Assembly (NCBI RefSeq): GCF_033807715.1
Contig: NC_084597.1
Location: 6,882,147 to 6,946,146 of the forward strand
DNA: 64,000 nucleotides
Reading direction: 5' to 3'
Source: Cololabis saira
Lineage: Eukaryota > Chordata > Actinopteri > Beloniformes > Belonidae
The number at the start of each line of letters is the position of its first letter. Position 1 is the first letter of the stretch. Positions 23,271-37,600 of this stretch are shown in pieces. The translations under genes were made by a program, and so were the position numbers. The notes beneath the pieces are model-generated. The model ran no database searches and had not been told where the DNA came from. It saw only the letters and a program-made list of their open reading frames with translations.

Positions 23271-26200
23271 GTGGGTACCGGGCACGCGTGGGAAACGAGC
23301 AGGGGCGTCAATTGGGTATGAAGGTACGGCAGCCGCCACACCGTGGCTTCAAGGGTTAAATGTAAATGTTTGTTTTTTTTAAATACATTTATGCAATTAC
23401 TCTGTGTCTCTTTGTATTGATTATTCTATTATTTAATACATATAGAATAACTACAAATGCAAATAGGAACAACATGATCGATTTCACTAGTTATTATACA
23501 CTGGAAAAACTCATCTTAACAAGAATATTTGTCTTATTTCTAGTTAAAATGTACGACGGAGTATTAGGGCCAAACTAAAACAAAAGAAAATTGGAAATTA
23601 CGAGAATAAAGTCATAATATAATGAGAATAAAGTTGTAAAATTACGAGAATAAAGTCATAATGGTGCGAGAATAAAGTCGTAATAGAATAAAGTCGTAAT
23701 ATTACGAGAATAAAGTGTTCATTTATGTGAACTCTAACAGGAAGAGCATCTTCTCCCTGTGTTAAAATGAGGAATATTGAGCATCTTGTGAAGTTATATT
23801 TATATATTTATAATATATTTAATATTACGACTTTATTCTCAAAATATTACGACTTTATTTTCAAAATATTACGACTTTATTCTCAAAATATTACAACTTT
23901 ATTCTCGTAATATTACGACTTTATTCTCACAACATTATGACTTTATTCTGGTAATTTTACGACTTTATTCTCATATTATTATGACTTTATTCTCGTAATA
24001 TTACGACTTTATTCTCACAACATTATGACTTTATTCTGGTAATTTTACGACTTTATTCTCATATTATTATGACTTTATTCTCGTAATTTCCAATTTTTTT
24101 TGTCTTGGTTTGGCCCTAATACTCCGTCGTAAAAATGTCTAATTTTTAGCAAAAGAAAATCTCATTACATTAAAGACAAGACTCAAAAACAACCGTTTTC
24201 ACCTGTTTCAAGTAGATTTTCACTTAAAATAAGTACAAAAATCTGCCAATGGAACAAGATTGTTTTGCTTGTAATGAGAAGATAAATCTTGTTCCACTGG
24301 CAGATTTTTCTACTTATTTCAAGTGAAAATGTACTTGAAACAGGTGAAAATGGTCAAATAACAAGTTATTTTTCTGGTAATGACTCGTTTTAAATGTAAT
24401 GAGATTTTTTGACTAAAAATGAGACATTTTAACTAGAAATAAGACAAATATTCCTGGTAAGATTTTGAGTTTTTGCAGTGAGCGAGACTGCATTTGAAAA
24501 AGTTCCAATTTTCTTGACCACACAGATAAGCTACATAGACTTCTGTGATGAGTATTTGCTGGACGTGTTGATTGATACTCTAGTTAAGTTCTGTGACTCG
24601 TAACCTTGCCATACCTTAGCTTCCACTGAATTGACGCCACTGGAAACAAGCTCTCCAATTCTGGTTGTTCAGCTGTGAGCCGATCATTTGGATTTGATTT
24701 GTCTTCTAGGAACTAAAACTAAGGATGGAGTCACCACAGGTAATGGATATTTCTTTATCCTTCCCTTGATATGGCTGTCGTGTAACTCTGCAGGGGAATA
24801 AGTGTCTTATTTTACCCTGCACCTCACCCCACCTGGATGGGCTTACCTGTTCTTCCTCATAACAGGTAGGCAGAGCTGGGTAGAGTAGCCAAAAACTGTA
24901 CTCAAGTAAAAGTACTGTTACTTCAGAATAATATGACTCAAGTAGAAGTAAAAAGTAGTCATCCAAATAATTACTTGAGTAAAAGTAAAAAAGTACTTGG
25001 TGAAAAAACTACTCAAGTACTGAGTAACTGTTGAGTAACGTCTGGTTTATTTGTTTAACACAACCATTCAAACAGACAGAAGTACAAAATAATCATCTTC
25101 AGGCAAATTAAATCAATAAAATAATAAAATTAATTAAAAATAAAAATAGCTAAATAAAGTAAATTCAAGTACTTTAATACATAATAAAATAAATAAAATA
25201 ATAATAGAATAAAAAAATAAATTAAGCACAAGTAGCACAACATTTCAAGCCTTTGTACTTTTCTTTTTTAACCAGGCAGAACTAGAACAAACATGAACTC
25301 ATAGAAACTCTGTGTAAATGTGACAAAACATGCAAAAACAAACATTTTCCCTAAAGAATCACCCAGTGATGTCATGAGATTGACGCGTACGCGGATAAAA
25401 GGGATAAAAGAAAAGTAACAGCTCAACGTAGCCTAATGTAGCGGAGTAAGAGGAACAGTTTCTTCTTCACAAATCTACTCAAGTAAAAGTAAAAAGTATA
25501 GTCATTCAAAACTACTCCTAAAAGTACAACATTTCCCAAAACTTACTCAAGTAAATGTAACGGCGTAAATGTAACTCGTTACTACCCACCTCTGCAGGAA
25601 GGTGTTGCCTGTTACACTAGGCATCCAGGAAGGTGGGTGTATTGTTTCTTATGGGATTGCTGAAGCTGGGATTGTTGGTGGATTGTGCCAGAAATCTGAG
25701 ATGCAGAATGAGCTGCTGATCTGCTTTTGAGAGGTCCACACGGGCTGAAATGATGGATCTAAAGTTCTAAAGTTAAAGCAGTTCTAAAGCATCTAAAGTT
25801 TTCTTAAGACTTTTTCTTCTTCTTCTTCTGGGGCCTGTACTACGAAGCGGGATTTGGGGTTAGCGAGGTAACTTCAGGTTTAACCCTGGGTTTTCAGGAC
25901 TACGACGGTGGTTCACTTCTTAGCGGGGCACATCGCCATGGTAACTTATGCTGAACAGCTAACCTGCTCCGGAGCAGGTTATGTTCGAGATACAGATCGC
26001 CGGGTATAAAAGCACCGCCCACTGACCAATCAGCTCTCTTGGAAAATGGCATGCCCTTTCGAAGAGAATCCAGTGGAGCTCGGTGCGCGGATCGTGAGAG
26101 GAAAAAAAAAAAGAGTGGGCTGACTTTCAACAAAAATTGAATTAGTCAAGAAACTAAGCAATTCCTTTCATAACCAAGTATCAACACTTTATCATTTCTT

Positions 26201-29200
26201 TTCTCCTGACAGAGAGATATGCGAGTGCGTTTGTCTTTGCTGTAGATACCCTCACTCCGTATTTCTAAGAAAACTACTTTTGCAAATAAACCTTTTAACC
26301 AAATAACCTTTTTTACTGTAAATATACTGTAGAAACAAGGTATGAGTCATTTGAGAGAGGATGAAATGTCAGACCTCGTTTAATTTGAACACGACATGAA
26401 CTTTTAATTTCAAGTCTAAATATTAAGTTAAATCACAGTGTAATTTATCCTTTGCTCTTCGCTACTGAAATAAGCGGCTCTGACAGCGGACTTCTCCATG
26501 CTTGCGATTGGTCATGCGCTAAAAACACCGCCCCTTTTATGTGCACGCGCTCATATCCAGATTGGAGAAACCTGGGTTGATATACCGAGTTGATAACCGC
26601 CGTCGTGTGACCGCTTAGCGTGATTGCAATTGTCCGGGTTAGTGAATCTGGATAAGGAAAAGATATCCTGGTATGTTGAACTTGCTTCGTAGTACAGGCC
26701 CCTGATCAGCTACCACCTGTTGTCACTTGCATGTGGAGCAAATTGGTCCACCTGATGGGATTATTTTATGTTTTATGCTATCCAGTCCTGTAAAGGAAGG
26801 ACATTGATTGATTTGAATTGTTTATTTTGAACACATAAGGACAAAAAAATATAAAATTTTAAAACAAATTCAGAACATACAGAAAAAAAGCAACAACAAC
26901 AAAAATGTAATACAAACAGGGAAAAAAAAAACAGTGTCCGAAAAGGAGCAGGTAGAAGTCAAACCTATTTAACCCTGCCCCTTTGTTACCTCTATTATAA
27001 ATTAAACATACATATTAATAATAAATAGCTGCTAATTTACCTATTAGGCTACAGATTTTCCCATTGGTTGAGCCTTTGCACCTAACCAGCTAACAAACAC
27101 AATCTTTCCTTAACATAACTCCTCAATCAAATAACTTCCCACAACTTCCTTTTTGTACTGTTTTTTTTTTATTGATTTATATTTGTACATTGCTTCAACC
27201 CATCACCCAACCCATTCCATAGATCCACTCCAACAACTGAGATACACATGCTTTTCCTTTTAGAATGAACACATTGTTTTTTTTAAATTAAATTTTCCTC
27301 TTAAATTATAACCCCCCTCCCTGTCACAAAACATTTTCTGTAAATTGCCTTGAAGTGAATCAGTTCTCGCTTTGAATATGACATTGATTATAAAACAAAT
27401 TATTATACAAGTCCGGTTTTCAACCTGGTGTGGATGCATTTATCAGTAGCTCCACCCAGGAACACTTGTTGCTTTTCTTGGCTGGTTTGTGTTGAAAATG
27501 TGTGACTGGTTCAAGTTTCAAAGCGGCACTGCAGACCTCTGCGAACTGATCATGTGTCTGATCTCACGACTGTTTTATCTCTAAATATCAGTGTCAACAC
27601 TTGTATGGAAATCCTACCTTTAGAAATCCAGTTTTGTTATTCACACATCAATAAATGACATCTTTACCCTGTCTTGGTTTTAGAAGAGCAGCATTAAAAT
27701 GCAAGAGCTGTTTTCTACGTTACCTGAATGGTTGCAAGAAAAGCTTCCATGAATAGCAGTTGAAGCAACAGAATAGAATACATCCTTTTTTTTTATTTAA
27801 AGTATTGTTTGTGGGGGTTTTGCAGCAGCAGAAGTAATCATTAATGAATTAAATGGTTGCAAGTGCTTTGTTTTAGACTTTAAAAGCAGCAGTTTATGTC
27901 CGGAAGAAAGTTAAAGCAGCGCTTGTCTCAAAAATTACTCCAAGAGTAGGGTTGCCACCCGTCCCGTAAAATACGGAATTGTCCTTTATTTGAGAAAAAA
28001 ATGTTGCGTCCCGTATTGAACTAATACGGGACGCGATTTGTCCCGTATTTTCATTAATTTTTACACCATATTCTAGTTGAATTATTGAAATAAATTAACT
28101 TTTACACCATATTCTAGTTGAATTATTGAAATAAATTAACTTTTACACCATATTCTAGTTGAATTATTGAAATAAGTTAACTTTTACACCATATTCTAGT
28201 TGAATTGTTGAAATAAATTAACTTTTACACCATATTCTAGTTGAATTATTGAAATAAATTAACTTTTACACCATATTCTAGTTGAATTATTGAAATAAAT
28301 TAACTTTTACACCATATTCTAGTTGAATTATTGAAATAAGTTAACTTTTACACCATATTCTAGTTGAATTGTTGAAATAAATTAACTTTTACACCATATT
28401 CTAGTTGAATTATTGAAATAAATTAACTTTTACACCATATTCTTCACCTGTAGGTTATATTCTACATATACACAGCATAGGAGGATATTTCAGTTGCTAG
28501 TATGGTTGTCTGTCTGTACAGTCATGCAAGTTCAATGCTATTAAAGCACTTTAAACTTTAAATCAAAGCATTTTGTTTTTTCATATAAAATAAACACATT
28601 TTTATTCAGTTTAGAAGTTTTAGGGCTTTTTTTTTGGCTCCTGCGCTGCTGAAATCAGGGCGTCCCTTATTTCTATATCTGAAAGGTGGCAACCCTATCC
28701 AAGAGTGAAGTCTCTTGAATCCAGGGTGGAGAGATCTGTATCATGTTTATGCTTGTAATCCTCACCGGTACTGAGGCCTCCTTAATTATCCTCTCTCCTC
28801 CCTTTCTCCCTACAGTCGCAGGTAAAACTGTGTCTGGAGTGTCTCAGGTGGGTGGAGCGGTGGTTACCGGGGTTACCACTGTGGCCCAGAAAACCGTGGA
28901 GGGCGCCGGCAATATCGTCGCTGCAACCGGATTGGTAAAAAAGGATCCATCTAAGCAAGTACGAAACAATCCCCTTTTTCTTCTTTGGTTTTTCCCGTGA
29001 ACCAGTCTTTTTTTTTTTTTTTTAAAGACTGAGGTGGGGGACTGAAAATTTGGAATCTCCACGAGATAAAAACAAACAAACAGAAATGGGCACAGGCACA
29101 GACACAAACAGCAACCATTCCAGAGGGGGATTCCAGGAAGCGGGTTTAGTGAAAACCATGTGTTTGTTAAGCCTGAGATGAGGGAAATCCGGAGTTTTCA

Positions 29201-32200
29201 GTTCCAGAAAGAGTCAGTTACTATTAGTGATGCACCGAAAGGAAAATTTGTGGCCGAAACCGAAACCGAAAATAATAATAAACACTTGGCCGAATACAAT
29301 ACAACAATACCGAACATGGTTCTTCGCAGTTTTTCATTTATTTTGCCAATTTTTTCACCTTTGCATAAATCAAATAAATTTGATTTAGGCATGCTTTTAA
29401 AAGAAAAAAATCATTTACAAAATTACAAGGTAGAAAACATTTGTTGAACATAAAAAACTGAACATTTTTTTAATTTCCCAGGATTTCTTAAATATTCCAG
29501 CAGACATTATAGCAGCAAAGAACAATAACTTAAAATAAATAAATTAGCAAAATACATTTTTTGGCCATCTTTGAGCTTACGTTAGGCTTAACTGACTGAA
29601 CATTGTAACATAGGCCTTAAAACAATAAAAATGCATTAAAGCGCTCAGGGTTTTTTATCATTTCAAATGATAAATCAAACTTGTAGCTGAAAGACTTTGC
29701 AGATGTGCCCCCTCTAGATATTTGAGCAGAACATTCATCGCAAACAGCCATTTTTGTTTTATTCTTTGCCACTCTAAAATACTTCCACACTGCTGACATG
29801 TTTGCACCACTTCACTCCACGCTCTTCCACGTTTGATTTCCTCATCTAAACGCACCTGTAATAGATTGATTTATGTTGTTTTGGTTCCACCTGCTGGTGA
29901 ATGTTGGTAAAATTCTTATGTGGTTAGTTTTTGGTTGGCCAACGATTTATGTGGTGCGCAACAGTTACGGAGCGGCCAGTCTATTTCCTTATTTTACAAC
30001 GCCGTTATTAATTGTTCTTTTTTTCCCACTTATTCCACCGAGCACCGAAAGTGTTTTTTTGCCATTTTCGGCCGAACAATTTCGGTTACCGAACAATCGG
30101 TGCATCACTAGTGAAAATCCTTTGTTTGTTAAGCCTGAGATGAGGGAAATCCAGAGTTTTCAGTTCCAGAAAGCGAGTTAACTCAAACTCTGAGTCAGTT
30201 ACTATGGCAACTGAGCCTCTGAACCTAACCTGCTCGCTAGCATGTTTACTTCAATAAAGCCTGAGTTTCTCTCCGTCTCCTCCCTCGGTGGCGTCAATTC
30301 AGCCAATGGGCCTTTACACAATACACATCTGTTTTCTGCACCACGGACAGTAAGCGGCAGAGAGAGCAGAAAAGGCGTATCTGACAAACGCAACGTATTT
30401 TATTCACTATGTCAGTGCAACAATATCATAGGAACATCCTTACCTTAAAATGAACTTGAATAATTAATCCATCAGTGGCTAACAGCCTCGTTAATATTTT
30501 CTGCTGCTGGGGCAACATTGGACCCATCACTTGCCTTCTTTCTTTTTTTTTTAAATTGCGTGGTTGTCTGCTTCATTTTCATTTTTGTAAGTTAGTAACA
30601 CTGCAGAGCGCTAAAAACGAGATAAATAGCGACCACTGTCGTCAGGGACGCTGGGACATCACATTATAAGATATGAAATGTATAAAAAAAAAACATTTAC
30701 ATTTTCCCCTGAAGCCGAGGTGTGGCGGCTGCCTCTGATCTAAATGACAATAAAATTTCATTCAATACCATTCCACTGTTTTCATCTGTAATATTATAAG
30801 ACAGTGTGCTTAAATGTTAAATGAATACTGCATTCAAACTTACACATTGACTGCAGCAACTTTCTCCCACGCCAATTCTCTCCTCGTGTTTCGTGTTTTT
30901 TTTTTTCCGGAAATATGCTCTCATACTCGCCATACGCACGTATTAACACTTCTAACTCCAGTGGCGTGAAGTATGTGGATCTTCAGATGCAAACAAATGT
31001 GGGATTTTGTAAATTGAAATGTTAAATAAAGTTTAAAAAAGAAAAAGAATGTTGCTCTTTTGTTGTCGCCGGTTGCCATGGTGAATCCTTGTATCAGGGC
31101 TCTACTGATGATGGCTTTTTATATCCCTCACGCACGCGCTTAGCTCGAGCTTAACAAACTCAGAGTTGATTGAACTAACTCATATCAGCTGTTCTGGAAC
31201 CGAAAACTCCGACTTTCCTATCTCAGGATAAGTCAACTCGGAGTTCAGGTTTAAACTCGGAATTTGTTGAACCTGTTTCCTGGAATACCCCTCAGGTCTC
31301 TAAAACTAAATCAGGACTAGGCTACTTCGATTATGTAGGTGAGTGAGCAGGTGTGTATGTCTGTAAATGTGTGTGTGTGTAAAGTAGGGGTGTAACGATA
31401 CACTAATCTCATGATACGGTACGATACACGATATTGAGGTCACGATATGATACGATATTATAGCAGTATTTTTTTAACAACCTTGAATGAGGAACATATG
31501 ACTGGAAAAAATGGTATTTGTTTGAAAGACACAAAATACAAAACAATGCTGTGCATTTGCCCTATTGTTACAGTTTGTAATGCTTTATAACTGTTTAAGT
31601 TTTAAAGAGAAAGCCAGGCCAACTTTTTTCCACAAACTGAACTAAAAGTAAATGTCAGGTTTGCATTATGATCTTCAGTTTCATACAAGTACAAATATTT
31701 TGCCACAAACTGAATTGTTTCTCTCATGTATGATTTGACTTTTTTCTTTTCCAGAAATTGAACAACTAAAATTAAATAAAAGTAAATAAATACATACAAT
31801 TTTAAATCATAAAAAAGATTGATTCATGCTCACCTTATAAGTGTAAGAGGAGATTTATTTTTGTTAAGAAGGTTATTTTGGTAATTCAGGGTTCATTATT
31901 TTATAAATATATTCTTTATATTCTGATGTAAATCAGGGACTATAATGCCGCTAGTCAGTTTATCTGTAGTTGTTAATACTGTATGTTTTAGATTGGGCGG
32001 AGTGATACAGCACTAGGTGTTGTGTTGATGTTCTAAAATCCTACGCTTTTGAGCGGACATTAAAGTACACTCCAACTCGGAAGAAGTTGTCCCGTGTTTA
32101 TCCTACTCACGACCCGAAAAATTTTTAATTTAATAAGGTAAGACTTAAAAGTTCAGAGCTCAAAACCCTGCTAGAGTCCCGTGATGGGGACCGCAAAACG

Positions 32201-32782
32201 GTACTACTTTCTTCTGAGCGGAGGAAGATTTTGGTCCGCGGGTTGAGGCGCAGTCGGATGTGCGTTACCAGTCAACACAATAGATTAATATTAATAACCC
32301 AATATCGCGATACACCTTGTCACCTCCACGACACGTTTCGTGGCGTTTTTGTATCGCGAAATTTCGTGGCACGATATATTGTTACACCCCTAGTGTAAAG
32401 TGAAAACTTTACACACACACATTTACGAGGTCCATGCCCTCCAGGCCCACAACCCCCACCCGGCGAGAGGCGAGCCTGCCCGGAGAGACGGGGCCACCCC
32501 GACAGCCGACGCCGGCGGTCAGAGCCACCAATGTGGAGTAGAACATCGTACAAACAGTCCTCCATTCACACGCACGACTAAGAACATATAAACCTGAGAA
32601 TGGGGGGGTTACTGTAGGAGTAGGTGGCTCAGTTGGTAGAACGTTTGCCCATGAACCTGAAGGTCACTGGTTCAAGCCCTAGTTCCTCCTGTGTTCACCA
32701 AAGTGTCCTTGAGGAAGACACTGAATCCCCCGGTTGCTCCTGGTTGTCAGGCGAGTGCCGTTGTGTGGCAGCTCCAAAGACA

Positions 32783-32825
<43 letters not shown>

Positions 32826-33928
32826 AATGTCTACACAGTGTAAAGCGCTTTGGGACTGTAGGAGTACAGCTGGAAAGCTATTTACCATTTAAACCACTTA
32901 AGAAATTGTTCAGGTTTTTTTTTTTCAATCACCAAAGATTTTTTTTATTTAAAGGTTGCAAGAATTCCTAATGCAGAATTTCTGTTTCACTCAATATGAC
33001 AGGTGTGAGTGGGAGGGGCAGCAGTGGGAGGCGCCTCAAGTAACAAAATTGACACTTTTTGTTTGACATTCAATACAAATGATTTTCTGCTCCTCAGAAA
33101 ATCGAGTCTTGATTTTCCTTCAGACAGCCATTTCATCAGCATGGTTATTTGAAATTCTGCACACATATTTTTGTTTGGGTACCTGGCTTCACCTTTCCTG
33201 TCCTGACCATGAAAACACTCTTTATAAAGGAGCAGTTTATTTAGGCCCCATTTACACGGAGCAAAAACGGAGGCGTTTTCATGCGTTTTGGCCGTTCGTT
33301 TACACGAAAACGCAGCTCAAAGCCCCCAAAAACAATAATTTCTGAAAACTGGAGATTTTCAAAAACTCTGTTTTCAAGTTTGCGTCAAAACGGAGGAAAA
33401 CTGAGGAAAACAGAGATTTAAGCTTCAGAACGTCACATTATGCACCAGAATATTTTCTTGTATTTTACCTGTTTTATATTCTAAAGTCACACTTAAAAGT
33501 AAATCCACTTCTCTGTCACTCCAAACGACAGACTCGTTCCGTCTTGGAAGTAAAGCCTGAATTATGGTCCTGCGTTAAATCGACGCAGAGCCTACGGCGT
33601 AGGGTACGCGGCGATGCGCGCCGTACGGTGTGCGTCGCCGCGTACCCTACGCCGTAGGCTCTGCGTTGGTGTAACGCGGAACCATAAATCAGCCTTAACT
33701 GGAAGTTACACGTGTCATTTGTTGATGTTTTTTCCAGGATTCTGATTGGCTGGCATGACGTTAACAGCGTTTTCATGCGGGTCCGTGTAAACGAGGATAT
33801 TTTTGAAAACGTAGAGGGGAAAATATCCGTTTTTGTAAATACCCGGCTACATGTAAACGTGGCCTTAAAAACCAAGGGGTTTGTATGCCATTTAAATGAT
33901 AAAGCCCTGGGTGTATTCTTTATTTATT

Positions 33929-33973
<45 letters not shown>

Positions 33974-34656
33974 GCTTTATTTCCCTGGTTGTATCAGTAC
34001 AGTGGATATGCTCAGATTTTACCGCCATTTCCCTCCATATTGTGTAGTAACTTCAGGCTACAACTCTTTACCGTGTCAAAATGGCGTTCTGACCTTGAGG
34101 CATTTGTCATCACTTCTCATTTCTGCCATCTTCTTTGAAACGAGAGCTGCTGCATACGGTTAGCTTTTCCTGCATTCATCTGTCAGTCTGGCCTTCATTT
34201 GTCTGGAGGAGACGAGGTTGCGATGGCAGTTTACTGTAGCAGACAATTTCCTATTGAGACACAAGTCAAACATGAAAAATGGGTTTTCCTTTCCTCCCCT
34301 CAGTGAGTTCTTATATTCAATATTGGCTCCTCTTATATGAACGTATACGATCAGGCCCAGAGGACCCGCTTAGGTGGTTTTCTTTCCATTTTTATTTTTT
34401 GTAAATAGTCTTGTTAATGCCATAACAGCATTTCACACACAGCGTTGTCTGTTTCATGTGTGCAAAGGCTACATTTGAACATTTTAGATGAATAAAACTT
34501 TGTTCTTCTCTTCACTTTTCATATTTTTGTTATGTAAAGCAGCTTGAATTGCCTTGTTGCTGAAATGTGCTGCACAAATAAACCTTACCTAGAAGTTGGT
34601 CACACATTATTTGAAATGTTAAGATTTTTATTTATTAAATCAGAACTGAAGAAGAG

Positions 34657-34697
<41 letters not shown>

Positions 34698-37600
34698 CTC
34701 ATTAAATTATGGAATCATTTTTCAAAATGTTTCAAAATATGCCTATTTGTGGAAAAAATGTAGTAGTATTTGAGTTACATAAAAGCTTGTTATTTGTTTT
34801 CTTCCTAATTGTCCTTGTGGTCAAGAACCCCCAACACAAAAATGGTTTGGCCCCTGATCAAAATTTGATGTTATCATTTAATTCAACCATTAGAATGGTG
34901 AAAATGTCCGGTCAGCACAAGTCCGGTGCTCAGAAAAGAAGAGAAAAGAGAAGAAGAGAAGAAGAAAATAGAGGCCTCATAGATTCTCTACACAAATATT
35001 TTAAAAAGGGGGTGACAGTGAAGCTGGAATTAATAAAGTCAGCGTAGAGCAAGGTAAGAAACAGCAGCCAACGTTTACCAACCTTGTAACTTAACCTAAC
35101 TGACTATCTCTAATGTTAACGTCCGTTAGCTTGTATGAAAACCTGAAGAGCAGAGGGAGAGGAGAGGAAGAGGAGAAGGAGTAATCCGTGCGCAGGGGGG
35201 CCAATCTTAGGCCACGTTTACACGTAGCCGGGTATTTACAAAAACGGATATTTTCCCCTCTACGTTTTCAAAAAAATCCTCGTTTACACGGACCCGCATG
35301 AAAACGCTGTTAACGTCATGCCAGCCAATCAGAATCCTGGAAAAACATCAACAAATGACACGTGTGTAACTTCCAGTTAAGGCTGATTTATGGTTCCGCG
35401 TTACACCAACGCAGAGCCTACGGCGTAGGGTACGCGGCGACGCGCATGTACGATGCGCGTCGCCGCGTACCCTACGCCGTCGATTTAACGCGGAACCATA
35501 ATTCAGGCTTCATGCTGCTGGCTGACGCGCTCACAGGCTTGAATGAGCAGGAGGCTGGACGGGGGGGGAGTTACTTTTAAGTGTGACTTTAGAATATAAA
35601 ATAGGTAAAATACAAGAAAATATTGACGGTGGCCAAACTAATTGTAAACACAGGTCGCACACATGACGCTGGTGACGTTTCTGTTGCATAATGTGACGTT
35701 CTGAAGCTTAAATCTCAGTTTTCCTCTGTTTAGACGCAAACGTGAAAACTGAGTTTTTGAAAATCTCCACTTTGGCCGGAGTTTTCAGAAATGATCGTTT
35801 TTGGGGGCTTTGAGCTCCGTTTACATGTAAACGAACGGCCAAAACGCATGAAAACGCCTCCGTTTTTGCCCCGTGTAAACGGGGCCTTATATTTTGTCCC
35901 GGGCCCCGGCAGGACTGTCAGCTGCCCTGATTAGAGTTATTAATAATTGTCTGGGTCTGACTCTGAGACTGTGTCAAAAGTGATACTGTCACACCTGTGA
36001 GTAGGTTTAGTCAGTTAAGACTACAATAACATTTTTACAATGTAATAAGTGTACTAGCATTACAATGCAGTCAAACAATACACAAAACACATTTGATATA
36101 TGCTAACATTTCAGAGAAGTTGGGGTATCAATTACCGTAAAAAAAACAAAAACAATCAATAATAGTATATGTACTTTAATCAGAAGGTCTATAAAATGAA
36201 GGAAAAGGCGGTTCGCGTCAGGAACGAGCGGATAAAAGCCGCCCAGCACTGATCATGGACAAGGCTAATGCTAATCCGCGGCTACAACATGGCGACGCCG
36301 TTGGGGAGGAAGAGGAGCCCTCCCTCTCCTCCGTGGTCAAGCTCATCGAGTCCTTTTAGAAATGAACCTCTTTCGTCCATAGGTATCCTTCAGACCACCA
36401 TCGATAGTAGAGTTGTTGAAATCGAGGCTAAATATGAGACTCTGAGCAAAAGCAATCTGATGCTTGTGGCTAAAACTGAGGATCTTAGTCCAGAAGCAGA
36501 CGCCAAAACCTGAGAGTTTTTGGGATTGAGGAAAATGCGGAGGGTCCACAAGCAACCTCATTTATGACTGACTTCTTCGTTGAACTGGGCATTGAGGGCA
36601 GTGGAGGCTCCCCATTGCTAGATATAGTCCACCGCTCCTTGGCTCCCAAGCCCGAACCAGGAGCTCCTGCACGCCCGGTGATTGTCAAGGTCCATCACTT
36701 CCAGACTAAACAACGGATCCTCCGGCTTGCAAGGGAGAGAGCTCCCCTGAGCTTCCGCAGCCACCCGGTGCGCATTTTCCCCGACTTCACAGTGGACGTC
36801 GCTAGGGCTGGGCGATATATCGAAATTTTAATATATATCGATATATTTTCAAACGTGATATGGTACGAGACAATATCGTTTATATCGATTTAAAATTATT
36901 ATTTTTTTTTTTATGATTTTGATATAGCTTATTTTGTATGGAGGATTTTTTGTGCCAAAATTAAATAAATACATCATTCATTAATTAAAATGGGAATTCA
37001 ATATATCATTCATTAATTAATTAAATGTGTCAATGTAAAAACTGACAGTTTTACATTTACATTTCATGATTCAGCAACACAAAATCATTAATTAAATGTG
37101 TCATTAATTAATTAAATGCTGAAATAATAAATATATATTTTTACTTAAAATGAATTGTATTTTAATTAATGACATATTTCATTCTAATTTTAATTAATGA
37201 CACATTTAGTTAATTAATGATATATTTCATTCCCAATTTAATTAATTAATGATGTATTTATTTATTTAATTTTGGCACAAAAACATTTCCATAATTTTGT
37301 GACAAATTGACTTGAATGTTTTATTTGAGATTTGCACAACTGTCAACCTCAGTGGAAAAGTCTGCCTGTTACTGTCTACATTGTATTAATTGCACAGTGT
37401 ATTTTAATTTAATTGTTATGCAGGAAAGGGATATTTGTTTTATTTTATTCAAGAAGCATTTTTATTCTATATATGCAGTTCATTTTTATTTCATTTGTTT
37501 TATACATTTTGATATTGTGCAGACCTCTGTTAATAAAGGAACCTGTGTGACATTTGACACGAGGCTTTGTATTAAAACTGACTGTTTTTTTAAGGGTTTG

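Noticed and set aside
23109..23339. Minus-strand frames opposite snca coding exon 1
   Set aside because: Shadows of the synuclein exon; no splice or domain support.
28059..28443. A CRISPR-like array
   Set aside because: The 41-bp units are directly tandem with no spacers, in a vertebrate hAT.
32613..32690. A tRNA gene
   Set aside because: A and B boxes are present but the acceptor arms do not pair and a SINE body with a LINE-type tail follows.
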